Positions 50,522-58,961 of a stretch of 64,000 bases of DNA are shown here, in pieces. The notes under the pieces are model-generated. The model saw only the letters and a list, made by a program, of their open reading frames with translations. It ran no database searches and was not told the origin of the DNA. The stretch's first letter is position 1; each line of letters begins with the position of its first letter. A program made the position numbers and the translations under genes. Source of the DNA: Lachnospiraceae bacterium (GTDB lineage: Bacteria; Bacillota; Clostridia; Lachnospirales; Lachnospiraceae); the NCBI GenBank assembly GCA_024691425.1, contig JAILNQ010000092.1, positions 1 to 64,000 of the forward strand, written 5' to 3'.

Positions 50522-52932
50522 GTGAAACGGACAGCAAGGGAAAGCTCGACGCTCTTACGAAAAAAGGCAGAAAAAAGAACAGCATGATCATTCCGCTCAT
50601 GCTTATTTTCGTGTTCGTTGCCGTCATGGTCATGTATACTTCAAGGCTTATTTACAGCGTGGCTGTTTCAAATGCCAGGGAAGTAATAAGCGATAAGATG
50701 TTGAACGTCTCTTCGCTCATCGAAAACCATCTGAACACTGCGGAAAACGTTCTTCATATAACCGCCGACTCAGTGCATCACATGATCATAAGCGGAAGCA
50801 CTCCCGCAAGAATAAATGAATTCCTTGTTGAAGAGACGAATAACGTATCAGAACAGTTCGATGAGAACTTCGCCGGAATTTACGGATATATAATGAGCAA
50901 ATACATGGACGGTCTGAAATGGGAACCGCCCGAAGATTATGATCCGAAAACACGTGACTGGTACATAATTGCAGAACAGAGCGACGGCGAGGTCGCACTT
51001 GTCCCGCCTTATGTCGATGCGCAGACAGGTAACATGATCATCTCTGTGTGCAGAATGCTGCCGGACAGGCAGAACATAATCTCTCTCGACGTACAGCTGA
51101 ACCGTCTTCAGGAGATGATGAACGAGCTTACGCTGAAGGACAGGGGTTACGGATTCCTTATTGACGATTCGGGACTTTTCATCGCGCACAAGGATGCCGG
51201 CATGAAGGGCATGAATCTGTGCGATTCCGAAGGCGGTAAGGATTTTCTGAAAGCGATAAAGGAAGCGGATTCCGGGAGCTTTTCATACACATACGGGGGT
51301 GAGAAGAACACTGTATTCGTCAACAGAGTAGTTGACAGCTGGTATCTTGTCATGGTCATAAGCAACAGGGAACTATTCTCGGAAGTCTGGAGCCAGCTCA
51401 TCGTCAACGTTCTTATATGCACGCTTGTTTTCGCCATGATCGCTCTGTTCTACTATGCGGGATATAATAACGAGAAGAACTATACTAAACGCATGGAAGA
51501 GATGAAGATGGAAGAGCAGAGGAAGGAATTCGAGACGAAAGCCCTCATGCTCGAAAAAGAAGCCGCCGATCAGGCGAACAGGGCCAAGAGCAATTTCCTT
51601 GCCAATATGTCCCACGAGATCAGGACCCCGATGAATGCGATAATCGGAATGGATGAGATGATACTCCGTGAGTCAAAGGACAACAGGATTTCCAAATACG
51701 CAACAGACATACAGAGCGCCGGCAGGACTCTGCTTTCGATAATCAACGACATACTTGATCTCAGCAAGATAGAATCAGGAAAGATGGAGCTCATAGAAGT
51801 CGACTACGAGTTTGCGTCAGTCCTCAATGATATCGTCAACATGACGATGAACAAGGCAAAAGAAAAAGGGCTGTCATATGACCTTGCTGTTGATCCGGAT
51901 ATACCTTCGACGCTCCGGGGTGATGAGATCAGGATCAGGCAGGTCATATTGAACATCACGAACAATGCGATCAAATACACGGAAAGCGGCGGCGTGAAGA
52001 TCGGTATCAGCTATGACAGATCGCAGAGCATGCTTTCGGTGAGAGTTGAAGATACAGGAATAGGTATACGCGAGGAGGATCTCGGCAAGCTCTTCTCGTC
52101 ATTCCAGAGGCTTGACGAAACGAAGAACAGGAATATAGAAGGCACAGGTCTCGGACTCAACATCACCAAACAGCTCGCCGAGATGATGGGCGGGACTATA
52201 CAGGTCAAGAGCGAGTACGGGAAAGGCTCTGTTTTTGAGGCGACGATGGTACAGGAAACTGTCGATGATACTCCGATAGGCGATTACACGAAGAGGCTTG
52301 AAGAATCGAGGCGCAGCACTGCCAAATTCAGCAGCACGCTTATCGCACCAGACGCAAAAGTTCTGATCGTGGATGACAATGAGATGAATCTTGAAGTCAT
52401 TTCATCCCTTATGGGCGAGACCCGCATAAAGATCACGACGGCGCTTTCAGGCCGCGAGTGCCTTGAAATACTGAAGGAGCGTTCATTCGATGTTATCCTG
52501 CTCGATCAGATGATGCCCGGAATGTCAGGAACGCAGACTCTTGAAAATATCAAGAAAGAGCATCTGGCCAAAGGTACACCGGTTGTTGCGCTTACCGCCG
52601 ATGCGATAATCGGCGCAAGAGATTCATATATCAAGGAAGGTTTTGACGATTATCTGTCTAAGCCTGTAATGTATTCAGAACTTGAGGCAGTTCTCCTTAA
52701 ATACATCGATAAGCGACTTCTTCTTACACCTGAACAGCTTGGAAAGGAAGAGGAAGCAAAGCTTTCAAAACCTGTAGTTCTCGTTATCGATGAGCCATCG
52801 GATAAGCTTACGGCATTGCGGGAAGCGCTAACAGAAAAATTCAAAGCCGTATTCGTCAGGGATGAAGAGAGCGCCGGAAAGTTCTTATCAAAGCATGAGG
52901 CAGATTTCATAATACGGGACGGTAAATCATAA
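50518..52932 (+). CDS. Hybrid histidine kinase with double-CACHE sensor and truncated second receiver
   Basis: An 804-residue protein: helix (about 23-43), a ~250-residue double CACHE sensor with the classic WY pattern ([14 protein letters not shown], then [14 protein letters not shown]), helix (about 298-318), a coiled-coil linker, HisKA ([13 protein letters not shown], His near 365), HATPase (DTGIGI, GTGLGL) and a receiver ([10 protein letters not shown] near 615, Asp near 662 in [12 protein letters not shown]). The last 55 residues ([13 protein letters not shown] ... [13 protein letters not shown]) are a shortened receiver ending before the acceptor Asp. CACHE sensors usually bind small metabolites outside the cell. 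The kinase array ends here. Confidence 0.92.
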   Translation: MSETDSKGKLDALTKKGRKKNSMIIPLMLIFVFVAVMVMYTSRLIYSVAVSNAREVISDKMLNVSSLIENHLNTAENVLHITADSVHHMIISGSTPARINEFLVEETNNVSEQFDENFAGIYGYIMSKYMDGLKWEPPEDYDPKTRDWYIIAEQSDGEVALVPPYVDAQTGNMIISVCRMLPDRQNIISLDVQLNRLQEMMNELTLKDRGYGFLIDDSGLFIAHKDAGMKGMNLCDSEGGKDFLKAIKEADSGSFSYTYGGEKNTVFVNRVVDSWYLVMVISNRELFSEVWSQLIVNVLICTLVFAMIALFYYAGYNNEKNYTKRMEEMKMEEQRKEFETKALMLEKEAADQANRAKSNFLANMSHEIRTPMNAIIGMDEMILRESKDNRISKYATDIQSAGRTLLSIINDILDLSKIESGKMELIEVDYEFASVLNDIVNMTMNKAKEKGLSYDLAVDPDIPSTLRGDEIRIRQVILNITNNAIKYTESGGVKIGISYDRSQSMLSVRVEDTGIGIREEDLGKLFSSFQRLDETKNRNIEGTGLGLNITKQLAEMMGGTIQVKSEYGKGSVFEATMVQETVDDTPIGDYTKRLEESRRSTAKFSSTLIAPDAKVLIVDDNEMNLEVISSLMGETRIKITTALSGRECLEILKERSFDVILLDQMMPGMSGTQTLENIKKEHLAKGTPVVALTADAIIGARDSYIKEGFDDYLSKPVMYSELEAVLLKYIDKRLLLTPEQLGKEEEAKLSKPVVLVIDEPSDKLTALREALTEKFKAVFVRDEESAGKFLSKHEADFIIRDGKS

Positions 52933-52951
52933 ATTTTCAGATAACTTTTTC

Positions 52952-52980
52952 TTGACAATGATTTTCGCGCATGTTATAAA
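52952..52980 (+). promoter_or_regulatory. Strong sigma-A promoter of the T-box operon
   Basis: TTGACA (52952-52957), 17 bases, TATAAA (52975-52980). Transcription would start near 52987, at the beginning of the T-box leader. Confidence 0.85.
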
Positions 52981-52986
52981 GAGACC

Positions 52987-53255
52987 AAACCGATGAGAAA
53001 GAGTAGTAGGTACTGTCCCTTCCTTATCAGAGAGCCGCAGGCGGTGGAATTGCGGCAGGGAATACGGCACTGAATGGACTTTCGAGGGCGAACACAAAGC
53101 CGTAAGGCGAGTATGGGAGACGGAGAAGACACTCCGTGAACAAGGTCAGCATATGTTGGTATGCGTTGAGTGGATGCGAAAGCATCAAGCCGGGTGGCAC
53201 CGCAGGATACGAATCCTGTCCCAGCACACAAAGTGATATGGGACGGGTTTTTTTT
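52987..53255 (+). promoter_or_regulatory. T-box riboswitch, probably tryptophan-specific
   Basis: The leader has the parts of a T-box element: AG-bulge sequence AGAGAG (near 53031), an apical GGTGGAA, a specifier region reading GAATGGA (TGG at 53075-53077), the T-box core GGGTGGCACCGC (53192-53203) and a competing terminator (53215-53255). Uncharged tRNA pairs with the specifier and the T-box and prevents termination. TGG is the Trp codon and the genes downstream match the TrpXYZ transporter, which is commonly under a Trp T-box. The specifier call is by eye. Confidence 0.92.
53215..53255 (+). terminator. Regulated terminator of the T-box
   Basis: CCTGTCCC (53215-53222) pairs with GGGACGGG (53240-53247), followed by eight T. 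Its 5' arm lies within the antiterminator region, as expected for a T-box switch. Confidence 0.9.
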
Positions 53256-53333
53256 ATCCTCAAAATACCGGAAAATCCCAACCATGTCTTCACCGCATAA
53301 CTTAAGTTTTTTTTAAGAAAAGGAGATGGGACT

Positions 53334-54467
53334 ATGAAAAAGATCATGAAGAGAACAGCAGCTTTATTAATGGCATCAGCGTTTCTTGCATTTCTTGCAG
53401 GATGCTCTATGGCAGATGCGGCAAACGTACTGGATTCCGTTGATCCTAACGCAGTAGCCGAGGCAGTTGAGTCAGTAGATACTGAAGCAGTTGCCGATGC
53501 GGTTAACGCGGCGGCATCTGACGCAGTTACAACTTTCAAGGTTGGAATCTGCAACTATGTTGATGATGCTTCACTCAATCAGATAGTTGATAACATCGAA
53601 AGCCAGCTTGAAGCTTTAGGCAAAGAGCACAACGTTAAGTTCGAGATCGAATATGATAACTGCAATGCGGATCCTAACGTGCTCAACCAGATAGTTGCAA
53701 ACTTCATCGCAGATGATGTTGACCTTATGATCGGTGTTGCAACACCGGTAGCAATGACAATGCAGACGCTTACCGAAGGAAAGAACATCCCGGTAGTTTT
53801 CGCAGCTGTATCTGATCCTGAAGGTGCAGGTCTTGTTGCATCAAATGATGCACCTGGATCGAACATCACAGGTACATCTGATTACCTCGACACGAACGCT
53901 ATTATGAATCTCATATTCGCGAACAATCCGGATGCAAAGAAGATCGGCCTTCTCTATGACATAGGTCAGGATGCGAGCGCAGCACCTGTTAAGGCCGCCA
54001 AGGAATATCTTGAAGGCAAGGGCGTTGAGATCGTTGAGCATACAGGAACTAACGTTGACGAGATAATGCTTGCTGCACAGGCAATGGTTGCAGACGGAGT
54101 TGATGCAGTGTTCACACCTACCGACAATACGGTAATGACTGCAGAGCTCAGCATATATGAAATACTTGCAGAAGCCGGAATCCCTCATTACACCGGTGCT
54201 GATTCATTCGCACTGAACGGAGCTTTCCTCGGCTACGGCGTTGACTATGCTAACCTCGGAATTGAAACGGCTAACATGGTAAAGGGAATACTCGTTGACG
54301 GTAATGACCCTGCAACTACACCCGTAATGACGTTTGATAACGGAACGGCTACGATAAACACAGATATCTGCAAACAGCTCGGACTTGACTATGATGAGCT
54401 CAACAAGATATTTGAGCCTTACTGTTTAAGAATCCAGGAGATCACAACTGCGGAGAGCTTTGAATAA
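53334..54467 (+). CDS. trpX: ABC transporter substrate-binding lipoprotein, TrpX-like
   Basis: A 377-residue protein. A signal peptide with lipobox LAGC (Cys24) is followed by an Ala/Val/Asp helical linker (residues 28-65) and a type-1 binding fold of the ABC_sub_bind family (former DUF534; VGICNYVDDASLNQIVDNI, VATPVAMTMQ, NITGTSDYLD). The specificity for tryptophan is inferred from the T-box with a TGG specifier. SD AGGAGATGGG lies before the ATG. It heads a three-gene ABC system with short or overlapping junctions. Confidence 0.85.
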   Translation: MKKIMKRTAALLMASAFLAFLAGCSMADAANVLDSVDPNAVAEAVESVDTEAVADAVNAAASDAVTTFKVGICNYVDDASLNQIVDNIESQLEALGKEHNVKFEIEYDNCNADPNVLNQIVANFIADDVDLMIGVATPVAMTMQTLTEGKNIPVVFAAVSDPEGAGLVASNDAPGSNITGTSDYLDTNAIMNLIFANNPDAKKIGLLYDIGQDASAAPVKAAKEYLEGKGVEIVEHTGTNVDEIMLAAQAMVADGVDAVFTPTDNTVMTAELSIYEILAEAGIPHYTGADSFALNGAFLGYGVDYANLGIETANMVKGILVDGNDPATTPVMTFDNGTATINTDICKQLGLDYDELNKIFEPYCLRIQEITTAESFE

Positions 54468-55379
54468 ATGATGAATGTACTTCCCTTGATCCAGACGGCG
54501 CTTGAACTCGGGCTTATCGGTTCATTGACAGTTCTCGCGCTGTTCCTCAGCTATTCAATGCTGAACGTATGTGACCTTTCAACTGACGGATGCTTCACTC
54601 TCGGAGCATCCGTCGGTGCAGTGGTGGCAATTTCGGGACACCCTTATCTGTCGATAATAGCGGCCATGCTCGCAGGAGTCATGTCGGGATTCATAACTGC
54701 ATTTCTCCAGACGAAGATGGGCGTTGATAGCCTGCTTGCCGGTATAATCATGAACACCGCGCTCTATTCGGTGAATATCGCCATAATGGGTGGAAGCTCG
54801 CTTCTCAACATGAACAAAGTCGAGACCGTATTCACGAAGATGCAGGCGCTTCTCGGCAAAGGTGCGCCTGAAATATATAAGCTGATCATCGCTGTTATAG
54901 CGGTTGCGGCAGTTGCGGCATTTCTGTACATATTCCTAAAGACCAGGATAGGTCTTGCGATAAGAGCGACAGGAAACAATCCGGACATGGTCAGGTCTTC
55001 GTCGATCAATCCGGCTATGACGACCATTGTCGGTCTGTGTGTGGCGAACGCGTTCACGGGCCTTTCCGGATGTCTTCTCGCACAGTCACAGAAATCGGTC
55101 AATATCGATATAGGATCCGGCATGGTGACTATTGCCCTTGCTTCGCTTCTTATAGGAGGTACTTTCATAAGAAGCAGAAGGATGGGACTAAGGATCGCAG
55201 GCACTGTGATCGGAGCGTTTCTTTTCAGACTTGTATATACAATAGCCCTCCGCTTCAATATGCCTGCTTACATGCTGAAGCTCGTATCTTCGGTTATCGT
55301 CATAATCGCTATATCAGGACCGTACCTAAAGAGCAGGGCGCCTGAGCTTGCTAAAAGACTGGAGAAGAGAAGATGCTGA
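54468..55379 (+). CDS. trpY: ABC transporter permease, TrpY-like
   Basis: A 303-residue polytopic protein (about eight helices) of the branched-chain-type permease family, with SMLNVCDLSTDGCFTLGA near the N-terminus and the conserved GLAIRATGNNPDMVRSSSI loop that contacts the ATPase. It starts at the codon next to the trpX stop and its end overlaps the ATPase start by seven bases. It forms the membrane channel of the predicted tryptophan importer. Confidence 0.87.
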   Translation: MMNVLPLIQTALELGLIGSLTVLALFLSYSMLNVCDLSTDGCFTLGASVGAVVAISGHPYLSIIAAMLAGVMSGFITAFLQTKMGVDSLLAGIIMNTALYSVNIAIMGGSSLLNMNKVETVFTKMQALLGKGAPEIYKLIIAVIAVAAVAAFLYIFLKTRIGLAIRATGNNPDMVRSSSINPAMTTIVGLCVANAFTGLSGCLLAQSQKSVNIDIGSGMVTIALASLLIGGTFIRSRRMGLRIAGTVIGAFLFRLVYTIALRFNMPAYMLKLVSSVIVIIAISGPYLKSRAPELAKRLEKRRC

Positions 55380-56164
55380 AGATAAACGATATTTCAAAAA
55401 CATTCAATCCCGGTACTGTGAACGAAAAAACTGCTCTTTCGCATCTTTCGCTCACGGTGAACGATGGTGACTTCATATCGATAATAGGCTCGAACGGCGC
55501 AGGAAAATCAACGCTGTTCAATGCGATTGCGGGGACATTTCTTGTCGATGAGGGATCAATAGAGCTTGCGGGAGAGGATATAACCTTTGTTGCCGAGCAT
55601 GTCCGTGCAAGAACTATAGGACGTCTTTTTCAGGATCCGCAGAAAGGGACTGCGCCTGACATGAGCATAGAGGAGAATCTTGCTCTTGCGGCAGGCTCAG
55701 GAGGCTGGCTTTCCCGGATTTCAAAAAAAGAAAAGGCAGCACTGCGTGAGAGAGTCGCACTTCTTAACATGGGACTTGAAGACAGGATGGAAAGCCCGGT
55801 AGGGCTTCTATCAGGCGGACAGCGTCAGGCGCTGACGCTGCTCATGGCGACGATAAACCCGCCGAAACTTCTGCTTCTCGATGAGCACACCGCAGCGCTA
55901 GATCCCGCGACAAGCGCGAAAGTCACCGAGCTCACGGAAAAGATCGTATCGGAGAATTCCCTTACTTGCCTTGTCATCACGCATAACATGCAGGCGGCGC
56001 TGACGCAGGGAAACCGTACGCTCATGATGGAGGGCGGGAATATCATATTCGATATTTCCGGAAGCGAGCGGGAAAACATGACGGTTGATGATCTTCTTGA
56101 TAAGTTCAGAACGAGATCAGGTCATGTGCTTGATAATGACAGGATGCTGCTTTCGGATAGTTGA
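55373..56164 (+). CDS. trpZ: ABC transporter ATPase, TrpZ-like
   Basis: A 263-residue ATP-binding subunit with Walker A GSNGAGKSTL, the Q loop (FQDPQKG), signature LSGGQRQAL and Walker B LLLLDEHTAAL, followed by the switch His in VITHNM. It powers import through the permease encoded just before it, with which it overlaps by seven bases. No terminator is obvious after it, and the DUF362 gene starts 37 bases downstream. Confidence 0.9.
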   Translation: MLKINDISKTFNPGTVNEKTALSHLSLTVNDGDFISIIGSNGAGKSTLFNAIAGTFLVDEGSIELAGEDITFVAEHVRARTIGRLFQDPQKGTAPDMSIEENLALAAGSGGWLSRISKKEKAALRERVALLNMGLEDRMESPVGLLSGGQRQALTLLMATINPPKLLLLDEHTAALDPATSAKVTELTEKIVSENSLTCLVITHNMQAALTQGNRTLMMEGGNIIFDISGSERENMTVDDLLDKFRTRSGHVLDNDRMLLSDS

Positions 56165-56201
56165 TACTTGTATTGCTCTGATTTCATAGAAAGGCGGTAA
56201 G

Positions 56202-57326
56202 ATGGAAAAATCTAAAGTTTATTTCACCGATTTCCGTACAGTCCTCGGCGTAAGCCTTACGGTAAAGCTTCAGAAGCTTATAAGGAAGGCCGGGATTGCG
56301 AACATAGATATGGACGGTAAGTTCGTTGCCGTGAAGATGCACTTCGGAGAGCTCGGAAACCTTGCGTACCTCCGTCCTAATTATGCGAAAGCGGTAGCAG
56401 ACGTCATTAAGGAAAACGGAGGTCTTCCTTTTCTTACGGACTGCAACACGCTCTATCCGGGAAGCCGCAAGCATGCCCTTGAGCATCTGGACTGTGCGAA
56501 CATAAACGGCTTCAACACAGTAACGACAGGGTGTCAGATAATCATAGCCGATGGACTGCGAGGCACGGATGACATCGAAGTGCCCGTACCGAACGGAGAG
56601 TACTGCAAGAGTGCATATATCGGCCGTGCTATCATGGACGCAGATATCGTGATAAGCCTTAACCATTTCAAAGGACATGAGCAGGCAGGATTCGGCGGCG
56701 CGATAAAGAACATCGGGATGGGGTGCGGCAGCCGTGCGGGCAAGATGCAGCAGCATAACAGCGGACATCCTCATGTGATCGAAAAACTCTGCAGAGGCTG
56801 CAGGAGATGTGCAAGTGAATGCGGCAGCGATGCTATAGAGTATAAAGACGGCAAAGCCTTTATCGATACCGAAAAGTGCAAGGGCTGCGGGCGATGCATC
56901 GGCGCATGCGCATTCGATGCGATAGAGAATGACAACTGGAACGCTCCGCAGATGCTCGGAAGAAAAATGGCGGAGTATACATCAGCAGTCATTTCCGGAC
57001 GCCCCAATTTCCATATAAGCCTCATCACGGATGTTTCGCCTAACTGTGACTGTCATGGAGAAAACGATGCGCCGATACTTCCTGATATCGGAATGCTCGC
57101 AAGCTTTGATCCGGTAGCTCTCGACCAGGCATGCGTTGATCTGTGCGCAAAGGCAGAACCGATAAGGAACAGCCAGCTCGGAGATAATATGGCGAGCGGT
57201 CATTTTCATGATCACGGTAACGTATGGCAGAACAGCAATCCTAACGTATCATGGGCTGAGACGCTTGAACATGCTGAACATATAGGCATCGGCTCGAGAC
57301 AGTTTGAACTCATAACAATGAAATGA
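56202..57326 (+). CDS. DUF362 protein with two 4Fe-4S ferredoxin clusters
   Basis: A 374-residue protein. The N-terminal DUF362 domain carries VAVKMHFGELGN and SLNHFKGHEQAGFGGAIKN. Residues about 196-248 hold two ferredoxin motifs (CRGCRRCASEC and CKGCGRCIGAC). The C-terminus returns to the DUF362 fold (SFDPVALDQACVDLC). The molecular role of DUF362 proteins is not settled; the clusters imply electron transfer or redox sensing in the cytoplasm. SD AAAGGCGG. It lies 37 bases after the trpZ-like gene and 34 before the Crp/Fnr regulator. Confidence 0.85.
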   Translation: MEKSKVYFTDFRTVLGVSLTVKLQKLIRKAGIANIDMDGKFVAVKMHFGELGNLAYLRPNYAKAVADVIKENGGLPFLTDCNTLYPGSRKHALEHLDCANINGFNTVTTGCQIIIADGLRGTDDIEVPVPNGEYCKSAYIGRAIMDADIVISLNHFKGHEQAGFGGAIKNIGMGCGSRAGKMQQHNSGHPHVIEKLCRGCRRCASECGSDAIEYKDGKAFIDTEKCKGCGRCIGACAFDAIENDNWNAPQMLGRKMAEYTSAVISGRPNFHISLITDVSPNCDCHGENDAPILPDIGMLASFDPVALDQACVDLCAKAEPIRNSQLGDNMASGHFHDHGNVWQNSNPNVSWAETLEHAEHIGIGSRQFELITMK

Positions 57327-57360
57327 CGTTTCTTTGAGTGCTCATTCAGGAGGATGATCG

Positions 57361-58029
57361 ATGAATCCGAAAGACTATGTTTCCAAGATCGTATTCTATG
57401 ATAAGCTCAGCGATGAAGAAAAAACTCATGTTTCGGAAAACGTGACGATAAGGAATTATTCGAAGGGTGAAGTCATTCACTCCTGCACGGGGGCATGTAT
57501 CGGGCTTATCTATGTGATAACGGGCAGCATAAGGGTGAGCATCATTTCCGAAGAGGGAAGGGAACTCACGTTATACAGGTTGAAGGATAAGGACACTTGC
57601 GTCATATCGGCTGCATGCGTTCTGCATGAGATCAGGTTCGAAAGCGCAATGACCGCAACTGAGGACACAACGGTTCTTGTGCTCAATTCCAAGGCACTCG
57701 GAAAGCTCGTTGATCAGAATATTGAAGTCAGATGCTACAGCTATGAGATAGCCACAAAGCGTTTCTCATCTGCACTTTTTGTTCTGCAGGAAATAATACT
57801 GACATCATTTGACAGAAGGCTTGCGAGGTTTCTTCTCGAAAACGCTGAGAAGGACGGAAATGAGCTTCATATGACGCAGGAGATGATAGCTACTGAGATA
57901 AGCTCTGCAAGGGAAGTCGTAGCACGTATGCTGCGTCAGTTCGTGCTCGACGATCTCGTTGAGCTGAAAAGAGGCACGATAGTCCTGAAAGATCCCGAAG
58001 GGCTCAGAAAGATAACAGGAGAAAACTGA
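57361..58029 (+). CDS. Crp/Fnr-family transcription regulator with clustered cysteines
   Basis: A 222-residue protein with an N-terminal cyclic-nucleotide-like fold and a C-terminal winged HTH (MTQEMIATEISSAREVVARML, split across helices near residues 165-190). Four cysteines lie in the sensor half (Cys42, Cys46, Cys80, Cys86), plus one near 124, so an iron-sulfur or thiol redox sensor is plausible; no cAMP-binding RSAQ-type signature is seen. SD CAGGAGG. Odd-spaced palindromes in front of the next two genes (58035-58049 and 58463-58477) suit this regulator at activator positions. Confidence 0.88.
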   Translation: MNPKDYVSKIVFYDKLSDEEKTHVSENVTIRNYSKGEVIHSCTGACIGLIYVITGSIRVSIISEEGRELTLYRLKDKDTCVISAACVLHEIRFESAMTATEDTTVLVLNSKALGKLVDQNIEVRCYSYEIATKRFSSALFVLQEIILTSFDRRLARFLLENAEKDGNELHMTQEMIATEISSAREVVARMLRQFVLDDLVELKRGTIVLKDPEGLRKITGEN

Positions 58030-58034
58030 CGGAA

Positions 58035-58049
58035 TGTAACCGGGTTACA
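58035..58049. promoter_or_regulatory. Crp/Fnr-type operator 1 (trx promoter)
   Basis: TGTAAC-CGG-GTTACA is a perfect 15-base inverted repeat centred at 58042. The -10 TATAAT at 58071-58076 would put it at about -41, the class II activator position, and no -35 hexamer is visible at normal spacing. It starts six bases after the regulator gene stop. Confidence 0.75.
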
Positions 58050-58070
58050 GATTATTGACATAGCAGGCTC

Positions 58071-58076
58071 TATAAT
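58071..58076 (+). promoter_or_regulatory. -10 box of the thioredoxin promoter
   Basis: Perfect TATAAT. A TTGACA at 58055-58060 is only 10 bases upstream, too close to be its -35, which fits an activator-dependent promoter using operator 1. Confidence 0.6.
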
Positions 58077-58118
58077 GGGCATGTAACAAGCAGAAACGTT
58101 TCATGGAAGGAGATAGAT

Positions 58119-58433
58119 ATGGCTGAACTTACGATTACGAATGCGAATTTCGAACAGGAAGTGCTTAAGGCTGACAAGCCGGTTGTGATAGATTTCTGGG
58201 CACCTTGGTGCGGACCCTGCAGAATGATGGGGCCGGTCATTGAGAAGTTCGCCGAGGAATTCGAAGGCAAGTATGTTGTCGGCAAAGTCAATGTTGACGA
58301 TGAGGATGAGCTTTCGAGCAGATTCAACATCATGAGCATCCCGACGATCAAAGTATTCAAGAACGGCGAAGAGACGGCCTCCGCGCTCGGAGTCCAGACA
58401 AGGGAGAAGCTTCTTGAAATGATCGGACAGTGA
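58119..58433 (+). CDS. trxA: Thioredoxin
   Basis: A 104-residue classic thioredoxin with the redox site WCGPC (Cys31 and Cys34), the buried Asp in VVIDFWA and the cis-Pro in SIPTIKVF. It reduces protein disulfides in the cytoplasm with electrons from a thioredoxin reductase (not in the window). SD GGAAGGAG precedes the ATG. It has its own promoter with a Crp/Fnr operator and a ~36-base leader. Confidence 0.95.
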   Translation: MAELTITNANFEQEVLKADKPVVIDFWAPWCGPCRMMGPVIEKFAEEFEGKYVVGKVNVDDEDELSSRFNIMSIPTIKVFKNGEETASALGVQTREKLLEMIGQ

Positions 58434-58462
58434 TATATTGTTCGCGAAAAAATACACCATTG

Positions 58463-58477
58463 TGTGACCACGTCACA
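58463..58477. promoter_or_regulatory. Crp/Fnr-type operator 2 (grcA-like promoter)
   Basis: TGTGAC-CAC-GTCACA shares the exact layout of operator 1 (6-base arms, 3-base spacer). It is centred at 58470. A -10-like TATCCT at 58500-58505 stands 30 bases from the centre, against 29 in operator 1. Confidence 0.72.
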
Positions 58478-58574
58478 GATTATGGCAGTGATAAGATGGT
58501 ATCCTGATATCGTAAAGAAAATGATTCTGCATCAGGCAGATGGTATTTCAAGATCATACGAAGGAGGGATCGAT

Positions 58575-58817
58575 ATGAGCGAAAACAGGCAGCAGGTGGA
58601 AAATCTCGTAAATCTTCTTGACGGATATGCAACAAAGGGCGGACATCATCTTAATGTCAATGTTCTCAACAGGGATACGCTCCTTGATGCGCAGAAGAAT
58701 CCTGAGAAGTATCCTCAGCTTACAATAAGGGTTTCAGGATATGCCGTTAACTTCATCAAGCTGACGCCCGAACAGCAGGCCGATGTCATTTCGAGGACAT
58801 TCCACGAGGCAATCTGA
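58575..58817 (+). CDS. grcA: Autonomous glycyl-radical protein, GrcA/YfiD-like
   Basis: The ATG at 58575 (SD GAAGGAGGG) gives 80 residues; the longer frame upstream would begin inside operator 2. The whole protein matches the C-terminal end of pyruvate formate-lyase: [49 protein letters not shown]. Gly55 in RVSGYAV is the glycyl-radical site. E. coli GrcA (127 residues) replaces the oxygen-damaged C-terminus of pyruvate formate-lyase after air exposure, and its gene is Fnr-controlled. The same repair role and regulation are inferred here, with a shorter N-terminus. Confidence 0.88.
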   Translation: MSENRQQVENLVNLLDGYATKGGHHLNVNVLNRDTLLDAQKNPEKYPQLTIRVSGYAVNFIKLTPEQQADVISRTFHEAI

Positions 58818-58841
58818 TAAGAGCATGAGCCTATAAAATTA

Positions 58842-58870
58842 TAGACAATGCAGAGATTGCGTAATATAAT
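58842..58870 (+). promoter_or_regulatory. Promoter of the small membrane-protein pair
   Basis: TAGACA (58842-58847), 17 bases, TATAAT (58865-58870). Transcription would start near 58877, just before a long hairpin. Confidence 0.7.
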
Positions 58871-58885
58871 TACATAGTGTACGCA

Positions 58886-58931
58886 GGAAGGTATACATTT
58901 CTTTATATATGAGAGAAAATGTATGCCTTCT
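58886..58931 (+). other. Long hairpin in the 5' leader
   Basis: GGAAGGTATACATTT (58886-58900) pairs with AAATGTATGCCTTCT-like bases (58917-58931) with one G-U. It begins about 10 bases after the predicted start of transcription and ends about 30 before the start codon. No T run follows, so it is not a standard terminator; it may protect the message or bind a factor. Confidence 0.5.
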
Positions 58932-58961
58932 GTTATAGTAGGAAACGGAAGGAGATAGATT

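Noticed and set aside
53041-53050. TGG in the apical part of the T-box stem as the specifier codon
   Set aside because: It belongs to the conserved GGTGGAA apical loop; the specifier lies later on the 3' side of stem I, where GAATGGA is found.
58055-58076. TTGACA and TATAAT near trxA as a normal sigma-A promoter
   Set aside because: The two boxes are only 10 bases apart, too close for RNA polymerase; the palindrome at -41 is the better explanation for the missing -35.
58464-58574. Extended 117-residue start for the GrcA-like protein
   Set aside because: The extension starts inside the operator and ahead of the -10 box; the ATG at 58575 has GAAGGAGGG and matches the family start.
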